A DNA stretch of 64,000 nt from Proteiniphilum sp. UBA1403 (GTDB taxonomy: Bacteria; Bacteroidota; Bacteroidia; Bacteroidales; Dysgonomonadaceae), in the NCBI GenBank assembly GCA_002305715.1, contig DBQD01000072.1, forward strand, positions 78,543 through 142,542, read 5' to 3'. Under the pieces are notes generated by a model, which saw only the letters and a list, made by a program, of their open reading frames with translations, was not told the DNA's origin and made no database searches. Shown here piece by piece: positions 25,970 to 34,700 of this stretch; within the stretch, counting starts at the first letter, position 1; every line of letters starts with the position of its first letter. The position numbers and the translations under genes were made by a program.

Positions 25970-28900
25970 ATGAATAAAAAAACTATTGCGGATATAATTC
26001 ATCGCAATATATCTAAACAGACGGTAAGAATCATGAGAACAACCCTGTTTTTACTACTTTGTACCTTCATGTTCTCTCAAGCAGCGAACAGTTATTCACA
26101 GGTCTTTGATTTTAACTTGAGATCCACTTCCATCAAGGAGGTATGCAAAGAGATTGAACGAAAAAGTGACTATATCTTTGTATTTTCGGATAATAGCGAG
26201 AAAATGATCAACAAGAAAATCGACCTTAAAGCAAACAAGGAGAATGTGGTCGATTTGTTAGAGAGTCTGTTGTCCAATACAGGTCTGGCGTACAAGATTC
26301 TGGACAAGCAGATTGTAATTTATTCAACAAAAGAGGAGTCTGCAACTGCAACCTTGGAACCGACAACCACTGTTGCACAGCAGCCTGCGAAAAAACAAAT
26401 AACGGGTAAAGTTACCGACAACAAAGGAGAATCCATCATCGGGGCCAATATCATTGAACTTGGTACCACAAACGGTACTGTAACCGATATTGATGGAAAC
26501 TTTTCATTGTTGGTAGAGCAAAATGGATCGATCAGAATAACCTATATTGGTTATTTGGAACAAACCATTTCTACTGCAGGTAATGCGCGCTTCAATATTG
26601 TACTACAGGAAGATACAAAATCGTTGGAGGAACTGGTTGTTATTGGTTATGGTACACGTCAACGGAAAAGCATCACGGGTGCAGTTGATCAGGTAAATTC
26701 AGAGATGTTTGAAGACCGACCCGTGAGCAATGCTGTACAAGCACTTCAAGGAGCATCGGCGAACCTGATCATTCAGCAAAAGAACATGAACCCCAACGAT
26801 AATAACCTCAGCATCAACATCCGTGGTGTCAGCACAATGGGTAACAACGACCCGCTTATTGTGATTGATGGTTTGATCTCATCTGCCAACACTCTTAACA
26901 GTATCAACCAAAACGACATTGAAAATGTATCGGTCTTGAAAGATGCCGGTAGTGCCGCTATCTATGGTTCGCGTTCTGCAAACGGTGTTATATTGGTTAC
27001 CACAAAAAAGGGTTCAAAGATGAATAAACCTGTCGTCCGTTTAAGTGGCCTATTAGGTTATCAGGATCCCGATATTCTATTCCAACCTGTTGAGGGATGG
27101 CAAAATGCCATGTATCGCAATCAAGCGAACATTAATGCAGGAAGTGCACCAGTATACACACCCGCACAAATTAGAGATCTTTACGAGCATCGGGGTGAAG
27201 AGTATTGGTATTTCAACAAAATCATGCAAAAAGGTTTGCAGCAGAGCTACAACCTGAACATCTCAGGAGGAAGTGAAAATACCACCTACATGGTTTCTGC
27301 AGGATACCTGAATCAGGAAAGTAACTTCGTGGGTGATTTCGGTTTGGAAAGATATAACGTACGTTCTAACATCACCACCGAGTACAATCGATTTAAATTA
27401 ACTTCCCTAATGGCCTATAACCGCAGGAACGAAAGAACCATTGCCGGAGGTACAGGGAACACCATCATCAACTCATCTCGTATACCACCCTATTACTACT
27501 ATCAGTTTGAACAGGATGGAAAATACCTGATCAACGATATTATCGGTGATGACAATACACTGGCAAAGCTTAAAGAGGGTGGTTATGAGAATAAAGATGA
27601 AGATAATTTCATCGGCAGCATGAACCTCGATTTTAACGTAGGTGGTGGACTGACAGCAAAAGGACTGGTGGGTATTGACCTTACGCAACACCATCGCTTT
27701 AGAAGGGACATCATGGTTCCCCTCTATTCACGGAACGACTTGGAAACACCGGTTGTTAATATCAATCCTAATCGCCTTACCGAAGATTATAACAACAAAC
27801 GATATACTCTCAGTACCCAATTTTTATTGGATTATGAGCGTACTTTCAACGAAGCTCACCATGTAACTGGTTTATTGGGTACCTCCAATGAGTCATATAC
27901 CTACAAAGCAAGTCGCATGGCTTGGAAGTTTACGGATCCCGACTTGGGACTTCCCACAACAGACGACGCAGAACAGGATACAGGAAACTTCACCTCCAAC
28001 GGTGCAGAGGGTGGTAATCCGGCTACTGACAAAACCAGCATTACCTCTCTCTTTGGACGTATCGGATATAACTATATGGACAAATACTACGGAGATGTTT
28101 CATTCCGTTACGACGGTTCATCGAAGTTTGACAAAAAGAACAGATGGGGCTTCTTCCCCTCTTTCTCGGGTGCATGGAGATTGTCGGAAGAGAATTTCAT
28201 GGAATCCTATCGCGATCAGATTGGTGACCTGAAACTGAGAGGTTCGTATGGTGTATTGGGTAATCAGAATGTGGCCAACTACTCATACCAGACAGTTTAT
28301 CAGATGTATACCAATACATATGTTTTCAATAACGAAGCCGTACCGGGAACAGGATTTACATATGGTAATAAAAACCTGACTTGGGAAAAATCGGGTAACC
28401 TAAACGTGGGTTTGGATGCAGGGTTCCTGAACAACAACCTCTTTGTCTCGGTTGATTATTTCAACAAACGTACATGGGATATCCTGCTTGCACCTGAGGT
28501 ATCATCCGTTTTTGGCAGCTCTGCAGCCAGAGAAAATGCGGGAGAGATGCGGAACATGGGATGGGAAGCTACTATAACCTACCGTTTGCGTTCGGGAGAT
28601 TTCAATCACCAGTTTAACCTCAACATCTCCGACTCAAAAAACAAAATTACCGACTTTGGTGGCAAAGAAAGAATCGACCAGAGTGATCAGATGTATAAAA
28701 TAATTCGGGAAGGAGTAGCCCTTGGGTCGTACTTTGGATATAAAACCGATGGTTATTTCCAGAGTATCGAAGAGATTGCGCAAAGTGCACTCCCTGTAGG
28801 AGCAATTGTACAGCCTGGAGATGTGAAATATGTGGATCAGAACGGCGACAACGTAATTAATGAGGAGGACCGTGTTGTATTGGGTAACGCATTTCCACGT

Positions 28901-29425
28901 TATACCTTCGGGTTTAACTACGATCTGCAATACAAGGGATTCGACCTAAGTATTCTCTTGCAAGGTGTTGGTAAAAGAGATATGTATATTCGTGGTGAGC
29001 TGATAGAGCCTTTCCACTCTAACTACTCCTATGCAATTTACAAACACCAACTCGATTTCTGGACACCGACCAATCCTAACGCTCGTTGGCCAAGACTGAT
29101 CGCCCCAAGCTCTCCTTCAAGTAGTAACAACTGGGGTAGATCGGGTACCGACATTTACCTTTTAAATGGTGCCTATTTACGCGTTAAGAACATTCAACTG
29201 GGATATACTTTGCCAAAACATCTTACCAGCAAAATAGGTATGCAAAAGTTACGCATTAGTGCCAATGCACAAAATCCGTTGACACTGACCAAAAATTCAT
29301 TCATTGATCCCGAAACATCCGAATTTGGTAACAACATGGGTGGTATTGGTGGCGTTAGTGCCAACAGTGCACGCAACTATCCAACACTGGTTTATTACGG
29401 AATGGGCTTAGATATTGAATTTTAA
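25970..29425 (+). CDS. susC: SusC/RagA-type TonB-linked transporter with STN domain
   Basis: This outer-membrane oligosaccharide importer has 1151 residues. After the signal peptide (about 20-45) it has an STN domain (VFDFNLRSTSIKEVCKEIERKSDYIF and on), a carboxypeptidase-like beta-sandwich (ITGKVTDNKGESIIGANIIELGTTNGTVTDIDGNFSL), a TonB box (LEELVVIGYGT), the plug (SNAVQALQGASANLII, SINIRGVSTMGNNDPLIVIDG) and the barrel, ending MGLDIEF. The STN domain marks transporters that signal to FecR and ECF sigma, which lie directly upstream. The ATG at 25970 is preferred to a TTG at 25958. Confidence 0.96.
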   Translation: MNKKTIADIIHRNISKQTVRIMRTTLFLLLCTFMFSQAANSYSQVFDFNLRSTSIKEVCKEIERKSDYIFVFSDNSEKMINKKIDLKANKENVVDLLESLLSNTGLAYKILDKQIVIYSTKEESATATLEPTTTVAQQPAKKQITGKVTDNKGESIIGANIIELGTTNGTVTDIDGNFSLLVEQNGSIRITYIGYLEQTISTAGNARFNIVLQEDTKSLEELVVIGYGTRQRKSITGAVDQVNSEMFEDRPVSNAVQALQGASANLIIQQKNMNPNDNNLSINIRGVSTMGNNDPLIVIDGLISSANTLNSINQNDIENVSVLKDAGSAAIYGSRSANGVILVTTKKGSKMNKPVVRLSGLLGYQDPDILFQPVEGWQNAMYRNQANINAGSAPVYTPAQIRDLYEHRGEEYWYFNKIMQKGLQQSYNLNISGGSENTTYMVSAGYLNQESNFVGDFGLERYNVRSNITTEYNRFKLTSLMAYNRRNERTIAGGTGNTIINSSRIPPYYYYQFEQDGKYLINDIIGDDNTLAKLKEGGYENKDEDNFIGSMNLDFNVGGGLTAKGLVGIDLTQHHRFRRDIMVPLYSRNDLETPVVNINPNRLTEDYNNKRYTLSTQFLLDYERTFNEAHHVTGLLGTSNESYTYKASRMAWKFTDPDLGLPTTDDAEQDTGNFTSNGAEGGNPATDKTSITSLFGRIGYNYMDKYYGDVSFRYDGSSKFDKKNRWGFFPSFSGAWRLSEENFMESYRDQIGDLKLRGSYGVLGNQNVANYSYQTVYQMYTNTYVFNNEAVPGTGFTYGNKNLTWEKSGNLNVGLDAGFLNNNLFVSVDYFNKRTWDILLAPEVSSVFGSSAARENAGEMRNMGWEATITYRLRSGDFNHQFNLNISDSKNKITDFGGKERIDQSDQMYKIIREGVALGSYFGYKTDGYFQSIEEIAQSALPVGAIVQPGDVKYVDQNGDNVINEEDRVVLGNAFPRYTFGFNYDLQYKGFDLSILLQGVGKRDMYIRGELIEPFHSNYSYAIYKHQLDFWTPTNPNARWPRLIAPSSPSSSNNWGRSGTDIYLLNGAYLRVKNIQLGYTLPKHLTSKIGMQKLRISANAQNPLTLTKNSFIDPETSEFGNNMGGIGGVSANSARNYPTLVYYGMGLDIEF

Positions 29426-29440
29426 AAAAGATTATTCTCT

Positions 29441-31060
29441 ATGAAAACAAAAATCATACAATATATCACAACCGTTTTGGTCGCACTTGTCACTCTGTCC
29501 GCTTGCAATGAGCTGGATTTGGCTCCGACCAACAAATTCACCGATGCCAATTACTGGACCTCAACCGACAAAGCAGCGGCTGTACTCAATATGGCCTATA
29601 GTCAGTTATTTAACGCCAACTATTTCTTCGCCAACGAGCGACTGACCGATAATCTCTATGAGGGAAGAGGTAATTCCGACGAAAAGATTATTACTTCAGG
29701 GCAAGCTGATGCAGCACTGGGACGTTTTGCCAATGAGTGGAGAAACTGCTATGAAGGGATAAAGACCTGTCATATTTTCCTCGAAAATGTGGATCAAGTA
29801 CCGAATATGGATCCGGTTATCAAAGAACGGATGATTGCTGAAATTCGTTTTATCCGTGCATCGTTGTATTTCCGTTTGGCCTCACACTATGGGGATGTTC
29901 CTTTCTTCGATTATAACATTACCCTGCAGGAGGCCAACAATATTGAACGCACTCCCAAATCAGAAGTGATTGCTTTTGTAAGAAGTGAGTTGAATGCCAT
30001 TGTAAGCCAGCTTCCTAAACAAGGTGAGTATGCCGCTAAAGATCGGGGAAGAATCACACAAGGTGCTGTGATGACCCAGTTGGCTCGGACCTACCTTTAT
30101 GAAAACGATTGGACCAATGTGGCCTCTGTGACTGGTAAAATCATCAATGGAGATTATGGCCAGTACCAACTATTTTCAAGTTATGAAGGCCTTTTTCTTC
30201 CTGAAAATGAATTGAACGAAGAGGTTATACTCGATTTAGGATACACATTGAGTTTGAGAACATGGTCAGAAATGTATGATGCCATCCCTCTCACTGTTGG
30301 AGGTCGTATCAATGCTTTTGCCCCTACACAGGAGCTGGTGGATGATTATATCATGAAAAATGGAAAAGCAATTCATGAAAGTGGTTCCGGATATAACGAA
30401 GATGATCCCTATGTAAATAGAGACCCACGCTTTAACGCAACCATTGTTTATCATGGATACCAATGGAAGAAAGCCAACGGAACAACCTCAACCATCTACA
30501 TCAAACCAGGCTCATCAGCCAGTGCAGGTGCATCAACATTGGATGAATATGCTGGTCCGGGACAAAACTCAACAGCCACAGGATACTATATCAGAAAATA
30601 TTTCGATCCAACCGCTCCGGAAGGTATGGCTGCGGGACTAAATCTGATTCTGATGCGCTATGCCGATGTGCTGCTGATGTATGCTGAAGCTAAGTATGAG
30701 TTAGGTGAGATGAATGAAGCGGTTTGGAATGAAACCATTCGTCCTATTCGCCAGCGTGCCGGTTTTAGCGATGCCTCTGCTCTTAATTACCCTACAGAAG
30801 GAAACCTTCGGGAGATTATTCGTCGCGAGCGTCGTTGTGAATTGGCGATTGAGGGTCTGCGCATTTTTGATATCCGTCGTTGGGGAACTATTGAAACAGT
30901 GATGAACACGACCCCTAGAGGAGCGAAGTTTGCTGCAGGCAATAGCCAATATATCACCCTCGACCAACGTAGATTCAACAAGGATAGAGATTATCTGTTT
31001 GCGATTCCGCAGTCTCAACGAGATATCAACAAGAATCTCACTCAGAATCCTTTATATTAA
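29441..31060 (+). CDS. susD: SusD/RagB-type glycan-binding lipoprotein
   Basis: SusD-like lipoproteins lie as a lid on the SusC barrel and bind glycans. The 539-residue protein has a lipoprotein signal with lipobox Cys22 in VTLSACNEL, the helical TPR-like core, the motif FIRASLYFRLASHYGDVPFFD, and the C-terminal block RRERRCELAIEGLRIFDIRRWG typical of the family. It starts 15 bp after susC. Glycan specificity cannot be read, but downstream enzymes point to mannan. Confidence 0.96.
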   Translation: MKTKIIQYITTVLVALVTLSACNELDLAPTNKFTDANYWTSTDKAAAVLNMAYSQLFNANYFFANERLTDNLYEGRGNSDEKIITSGQADAALGRFANEWRNCYEGIKTCHIFLENVDQVPNMDPVIKERMIAEIRFIRASLYFRLASHYGDVPFFDYNITLQEANNIERTPKSEVIAFVRSELNAIVSQLPKQGEYAAKDRGRITQGAVMTQLARTYLYENDWTNVASVTGKIINGDYGQYQLFSSYEGLFLPENELNEEVILDLGYTLSLRTWSEMYDAIPLTVGGRINAFAPTQELVDDYIMKNGKAIHESGSGYNEDDPYVNRDPRFNATIVYHGYQWKKANGTTSTIYIKPGSSASAGASTLDEYAGPGQNSTATGYYIRKYFDPTAPEGMAAGLNLILMRYADVLLMYAEAKYELGEMNEAVWNETIRPIRQRAGFSDASALNYPTEGNLREIIRRERRCELAIEGLRIFDIRRWGTIETVMNTTPRGAKFAAGNSQYITLDQRRFNKDRDYLFAIPQSQRDINKNLTQNPLY

Positions 31061-31094
31061 CTTAGTGATGGAACATACCAATAAAAAGTATCAT

Positions 31095-32219
31095 ATGAAG
31101 ACAATATATATCAAACTACTGATACTCTCTTGCTTGTTAGGGACATGGATGGCATGTAACAGTGACGGCGAAGTAAGAGACCTGGGTGTAACACCCGTAA
31201 AAGCACTCTATGAACCAACCGACGGAAGAACACTCACACTTCAGGCGTCTGCATCGGCTATGCTCTATTTTGAATGGGAACCATCTCGTGCAGAAGATAG
31301 CGGTGCTGTACTTTATGAAATTGCTTTTGACAAAGAGAATGGCGACTTTTCAAATCCTGTTGCCATGATTGCGGCCGACAATAATGGAGGCAGCAACTTC
31401 GCTACCATTACCCATAAGCAATTGAATCAAATTGCAGCATTGGCAGGTATAGAATCGTCCGCACAGGGTACACTCAAATGGACGGTGTTTGCCTCCAAAG
31501 GTATCAATCCGGTGAAAGCTGAACAGGAGCGTACGATTACACTCACCCGATTGGCAGGATTTGCCAATATCCCCGATCAACTTTACATTACTGGGGCAGC
31601 CACAGAAGCTGGAAGTGATCTTTCGAAAGCGATACGGATGAAACGCGTCAACGAAGGAGAATTTGAGATTTACACCCGGTTGACTGAAGGGCAGTCGTTC
31701 CAATTCACCAATGCGTCAACTGGTGATCCCCTTCGCTATTCACTCAGTGGTGAGAAAATTGTTGAGGGAGGAAAAACTACTGTCTCAAAGACGGGTATAT
31801 ACAAATACTACCTCGACTTTAACATTGGCGCGTTTACTGTTAAGGAGATTACCAAAGTCAGTATTTTCTTATGCTGGTCGCAACTAAAAATTGAACTACC
31901 ATACAAAGGTTTCGGCGTATGGGAATTAACCAACCACACCATCACCGGTCTAACCGACAATAACAACAACGATGATCGATACAAGTTCAGGATGGAAAGC
32001 TCAGCCGGTGAAACAGAATGGAGAGCACCAGCCAACGACAGCAAACCATCGGGAAATGAAGCTTACTACTATATGGTTGAAAGGGATAATGTACAACAGT
32101 GGACAGATGGGCAGATTTGGAAGAGCCCTTCTACAACAGGATGGAGTGACAAAACATATGACATAATGTTCTCACTTAATCCGCAAACCCCCTATACCCA
32201 TAACCTCACGATTAAATAA
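31095..32219 (+). CDS. SusE-type surface glycan-binding lipoprotein 1
   Basis: The 374-residue product starts at the ATG 31095 (MKTIYIKLLILSCLLGTWMAC), with lipobox Cys21 followed by NSDGE, an acidic run that can direct lipoproteins to the surface. Residues about 30-150 form a SusE-like beta-sandwich (LEPTDGRTLTLQ-type start, FEWEPS, YEIAFDKENGDFSNP). The C-terminal part (FWLCWSQLKIELPYKGFGVWEL-like, PYTHNLTIK) is a second sandwich. It is a clear paralogue of the next gene. The reading frame extends upstream to 30930 inside susD, but the signal peptide fixes this start. Confidence 0.85.
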   Translation: MKTIYIKLLILSCLLGTWMACNSDGEVRDLGVTPVKALYEPTDGRTLTLQASASAMLYFEWEPSRAEDSGAVLYEIAFDKENGDFSNPVAMIAADNNGGSNFATITHKQLNQIAALAGIESSAQGTLKWTVFASKGINPVKAEQERTITLTRLAGFANIPDQLYITGAATEAGSDLSKAIRMKRVNEGEFEIYTRLTEGQSFQFTNASTGDPLRYSLSGEKIVEGGKTTVSKTGIYKYYLDFNIGAFTVKEITKVSIFLCWSQLKIELPYKGFGVWELTNHTITGLTDNNNNDDRYKFRMESSAGETEWRAPANDSKPSGNEAYYYMVERDNVQQWTDGQIWKSPSTTGWSDKTYDIMFSLNPQTPYTHNLTIK

Positions 32220-32230
32220 TTGAATGCATC

Positions 32231-33373
32231 ATGAAGAAAATAGCTACATACTGGATGATGATCGTTTCACTGCTTATTCTTTTCATCGGGTGCAGTGACT
32301 CAATGGGAGAAACCGATCATAGTCTGACCGAAGTCAAGACACTGATTGAACCGATGAACGACAAAAGCCTTGAGCTCCTGCCAGCCGTTTCTGCATCTAC
32401 CTATTTTGAGTGGGAACATGCTGACATAAATGGGGGACCTGCCATTTATCAGATTGCTTTTGATAAGGTGGATGGTGATTTTTCAAATCCTCTCTATCTT
32501 GCATATTCGGGAAACAACGGTTTCAACAACAACATTACAATCTCACACAAGCAACTCAACAAGATCATGGGTATTGCCGGTGTAACACCTTCGGGCACTG
32601 GCACGATTAAATGGACTGTCTTCTCTTCGAAAGGGACACACTTTCTCAAGGCTGCCCAAGATAATAAACTTACGATAACCCGTCTGGCCGGTTTTGCTGA
32701 AGAGGATATCCCTGTGGATCTATTTGTAACTGGTGAAGCTTCCGAAGGAGGAACAGATCTGAGCAAAGCACATAAGATGAAAGCCATCTCGAACGGTGAG
32801 TTTGAAGCTTATACCAAACTAAAAGCAGGTGCTCCTTTCTATTTTGTGGATGCAGTTACCGGTTCGCAAAAGAAATTCTCCTTTGAAGGTGGACTGGTTA
32901 AGAAAGAAGGCACCTCCACTGTTGCGACAGACGGAGTATATAGGATTACGCTCGACTTCAATACAGGTGCAAGCACCCTTACACTGGTAACTCGTATGGC
33001 TTTCTATTTTAGTCCTGAGGGTCAGATTCTTTTCGATATTCCGTATAAGGGTTATGGCGTTTTCCAAACCACTGAGACCGTAACATTCAAACAAGAGAGT
33101 TGGGGTCGCGATGAGCGGTACAAACTCAGAATGTTTGTGAAAGAAAATGGTGGTGAAGGGGAAGAAACCGAACTAGAATGGGGAACGCTCAATCAGACTG
33201 ATTCTCGTCCGACTGCCTCAAGCCCTGAATCCTATTATTACCTCAAGCTGGTGAACCCAACTCGATGGGATAACAAATGGAAACTGATGGGCGATTTTGA
33301 TGGAAACCCTGGTGTGTATACAATTTATCTACAAGCAGATAAACCGTATACCCACTCCATCACCAAGCCATAA
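32231..33373 (+). CDS. SusE-type surface glycan-binding lipoprotein 2
   Basis: This 380-residue lipoprotein has the signal MKKIATYWMMIVSLLILFIGC and a SusE domain. It parallels the previous protein throughout: YQIAFDKVDGDFSNP against YEIAFDKENGDFSNP, ISHKQLNKIMGIAG against ITHKQLNQIAALAG, GTIKWTVFSSKG against GTLKWTVFASKG, and PYTHSI against PYTHNL at the end. The two arose by tandem duplication and have diverged strongly elsewhere. They start 11 bp apart. They probably bind different parts of the glycan, by analogy with SusE and SusF. Confidence 0.85.
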   Translation: MKKIATYWMMIVSLLILFIGCSDSMGETDHSLTEVKTLIEPMNDKSLELLPAVSASTYFEWEHADINGGPAIYQIAFDKVDGDFSNPLYLAYSGNNGFNNNITISHKQLNKIMGIAGVTPSGTGTIKWTVFSSKGTHFLKAAQDNKLTITRLAGFAEEDIPVDLFVTGEASEGGTDLSKAHKMKAISNGEFEAYTKLKAGAPFYFVDAVTGSQKKFSFEGGLVKKEGTSTVATDGVYRITLDFNTGASTLTLVTRMAFYFSPEGQILFDIPYKGYGVFQTTETVTFKQESWGRDERYKLRMFVKENGGEGEETELEWGTLNQTDSRPTASSPESYYYLKLVNPTRWDNKWKLMGDFDGNPGVYTIYLQADKPYTHSITKP

Positions 33374-33398
33374 ACGTTGTTGAGGGAAAGCAAAAATG

Positions 33399-33443
33399 AG
33401 GAAGTAAGAATGAGAAGATTATAACCAGTCATTCTTACTTCCT
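33399..33443 (+). repeat. 15-bp stem hairpin inside the operon
   Basis: AGGAAGTAAGAATGA (33399-33413) is the exact reverse complement of 33429-33443, with a 15-nt loop. It lies between the second SusE gene and the GH76 gene. There is no T-run after it, so it is more likely an RNA processing or 3'-stabilising structure than a full terminator. Confidence 0.8.
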
Positions 33444-33563
33444 TTGCTCTTTGGCAGAATTATTTTTGATTGATGGTTGAATAAAGATCCCTGTAAACAG
33501 GTTGAGAGAATAAATAAACAATCAAGACCCGGTAGGGATTATAACATAGGAAAAAAAGAGAAC

Positions 33564-34700
33564 ATGAACAACAAATATCTAGTATTGCTTCTCGCAACAA
33601 TTCCATTCTGGCTTGCATGCGGGAAAGAAGAACTTCCTAAACAGGATGATGATGACGATAAAAATGTGACTATTGACTGGAATGCAGCAGCCAATGACGG
33701 TAGTAATGCACTGATCAATTCTTTCTGGAATGCAAATGGTCAATACTTCAATACAGACAATAATGGTAATACCTCTTTTCAGTACTGGCCCAATGCACAT
33801 GCACTCGATGTATTGATTGATGCGTATCTGCGAACAAATGATGCCACCTATTCAAGTTATTTCGAAAAATGGTTTGTTGGTGTGAAAGCTCGTAACGGGA
33901 ACAGTTGGAACAACGACTATTACGATGACATGGAGTGGAACGCACTGGCTCTTCTGCGTGCATGGAAAGCAACAGGAGATGTGCGTTACAAGGATGCGAC
34001 ACTAGAACTCTGGGGGTATATCAAACAGGGTTGGAATGAGCAAGCAGGAGGAGGTATCACCTGGAAGAAAGGAATGGAATACAGTAAAAACGCCTGCTCC
34101 AATGGTCCAGCCGCTATACTGGCAGCAAGACTTTACCAGGAGTTTGGAAATACGGAAGATAGGGAGTGGGCCATTAAGATCTACAACTGGCTTAAATCTA
34201 CACTTGTAAACACGAACAACGGGATGGTATATGATAACATTGATGCAAACACTGGAGTAATTAAAAAAGAGTGGGTTTTTACTTACAACCAGGGGACCTA
34301 CATCGGAGCAGCCATAGAACTGCACAAAATATTCAATGAAAAAGCATATCTGAATGATGCGGTGATTGCAGCTGATTATACCATCAGTAGTCTTGTGGAG
34401 AACTCTATTCTCAAAAGTGAAGGAACAGGAGATGGGGGACTTTTCAAAGGAATTTTTATCCGTTATTTTACCCAGTTAATCCAACAGGAGCGTCTCGATG
34501 CAACGGCTCAAAGACGTTACCTGCAATTTATGAAGCTCAATGCTGAAACTTTATGGAACCAGGGCACCCAAAAACCGGGCACCTTATTTGGACCCAATTG
34601 GAGAGTGAAACCCGGAACAACAACCGGTTTAACGGAACAACTAAGTGGTTGCATGTTACTCGAAGCTGCAGTATTATTACATAAAAAAGAACTACTATGA
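33564..34700 (+). CDS. GH76 family endo-alpha-1,6-mannanase, lipoprotein
   Basis: GH76 enzymes cut the alpha-1,6-mannan backbone of fungal or mycobacterial mannans. The 378-residue protein, started at the ATG 33564, has the lipobox Cys19 in PFWLAC, followed by GKEEL and an acidic DDDDD stretch that favours surface display. The paired catalytic aspartates lie in NDYYDDMEW (Asp121-Asp122). Other family features are FQYWPNAHALDVLIDAY and ITWKKG. An in-frame TTG at 33477 is rejected because it would bury the signal peptide. It overlaps GH92 by 4 bp (ATGA). Confidence 0.92.
   Translation: MNNKYLVLLLATIPFWLACGKEELPKQDDDDDKNVTIDWNAAANDGSNALINSFWNANGQYFNTDNNGNTSFQYWPNAHALDVLIDAYLRTNDATYSSYFEKWFVGVKARNGNSWNNDYYDDMEWNALALLRAWKATGDVRYKDATLELWGYIKQGWNEQAGGGITWKKGMEYSKNACSNGPAAILAARLYQEFGNTEDREWAIKIYNWLKSTLVNTNNGMVYDNIDANTGVIKKEWVFTYNQGTYIGAAIELHKIFNEKAYLNDAVIAADYTISSLVENSILKSEGTGDGGLFKGIFIRYFTQLIQQERLDATAQRRYLQFMKLNAETLWNQGTQKPGTLFGPNWRVKPGTTTGLTEQLSGCMLLEAAVLLHKKELL

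Noticed and set aside
30930..31094. Upstream extension of the first SusE gene into susD
   Set aside because: The extension overlaps susD in another frame and would place the lipoprotein signal peptide internally.
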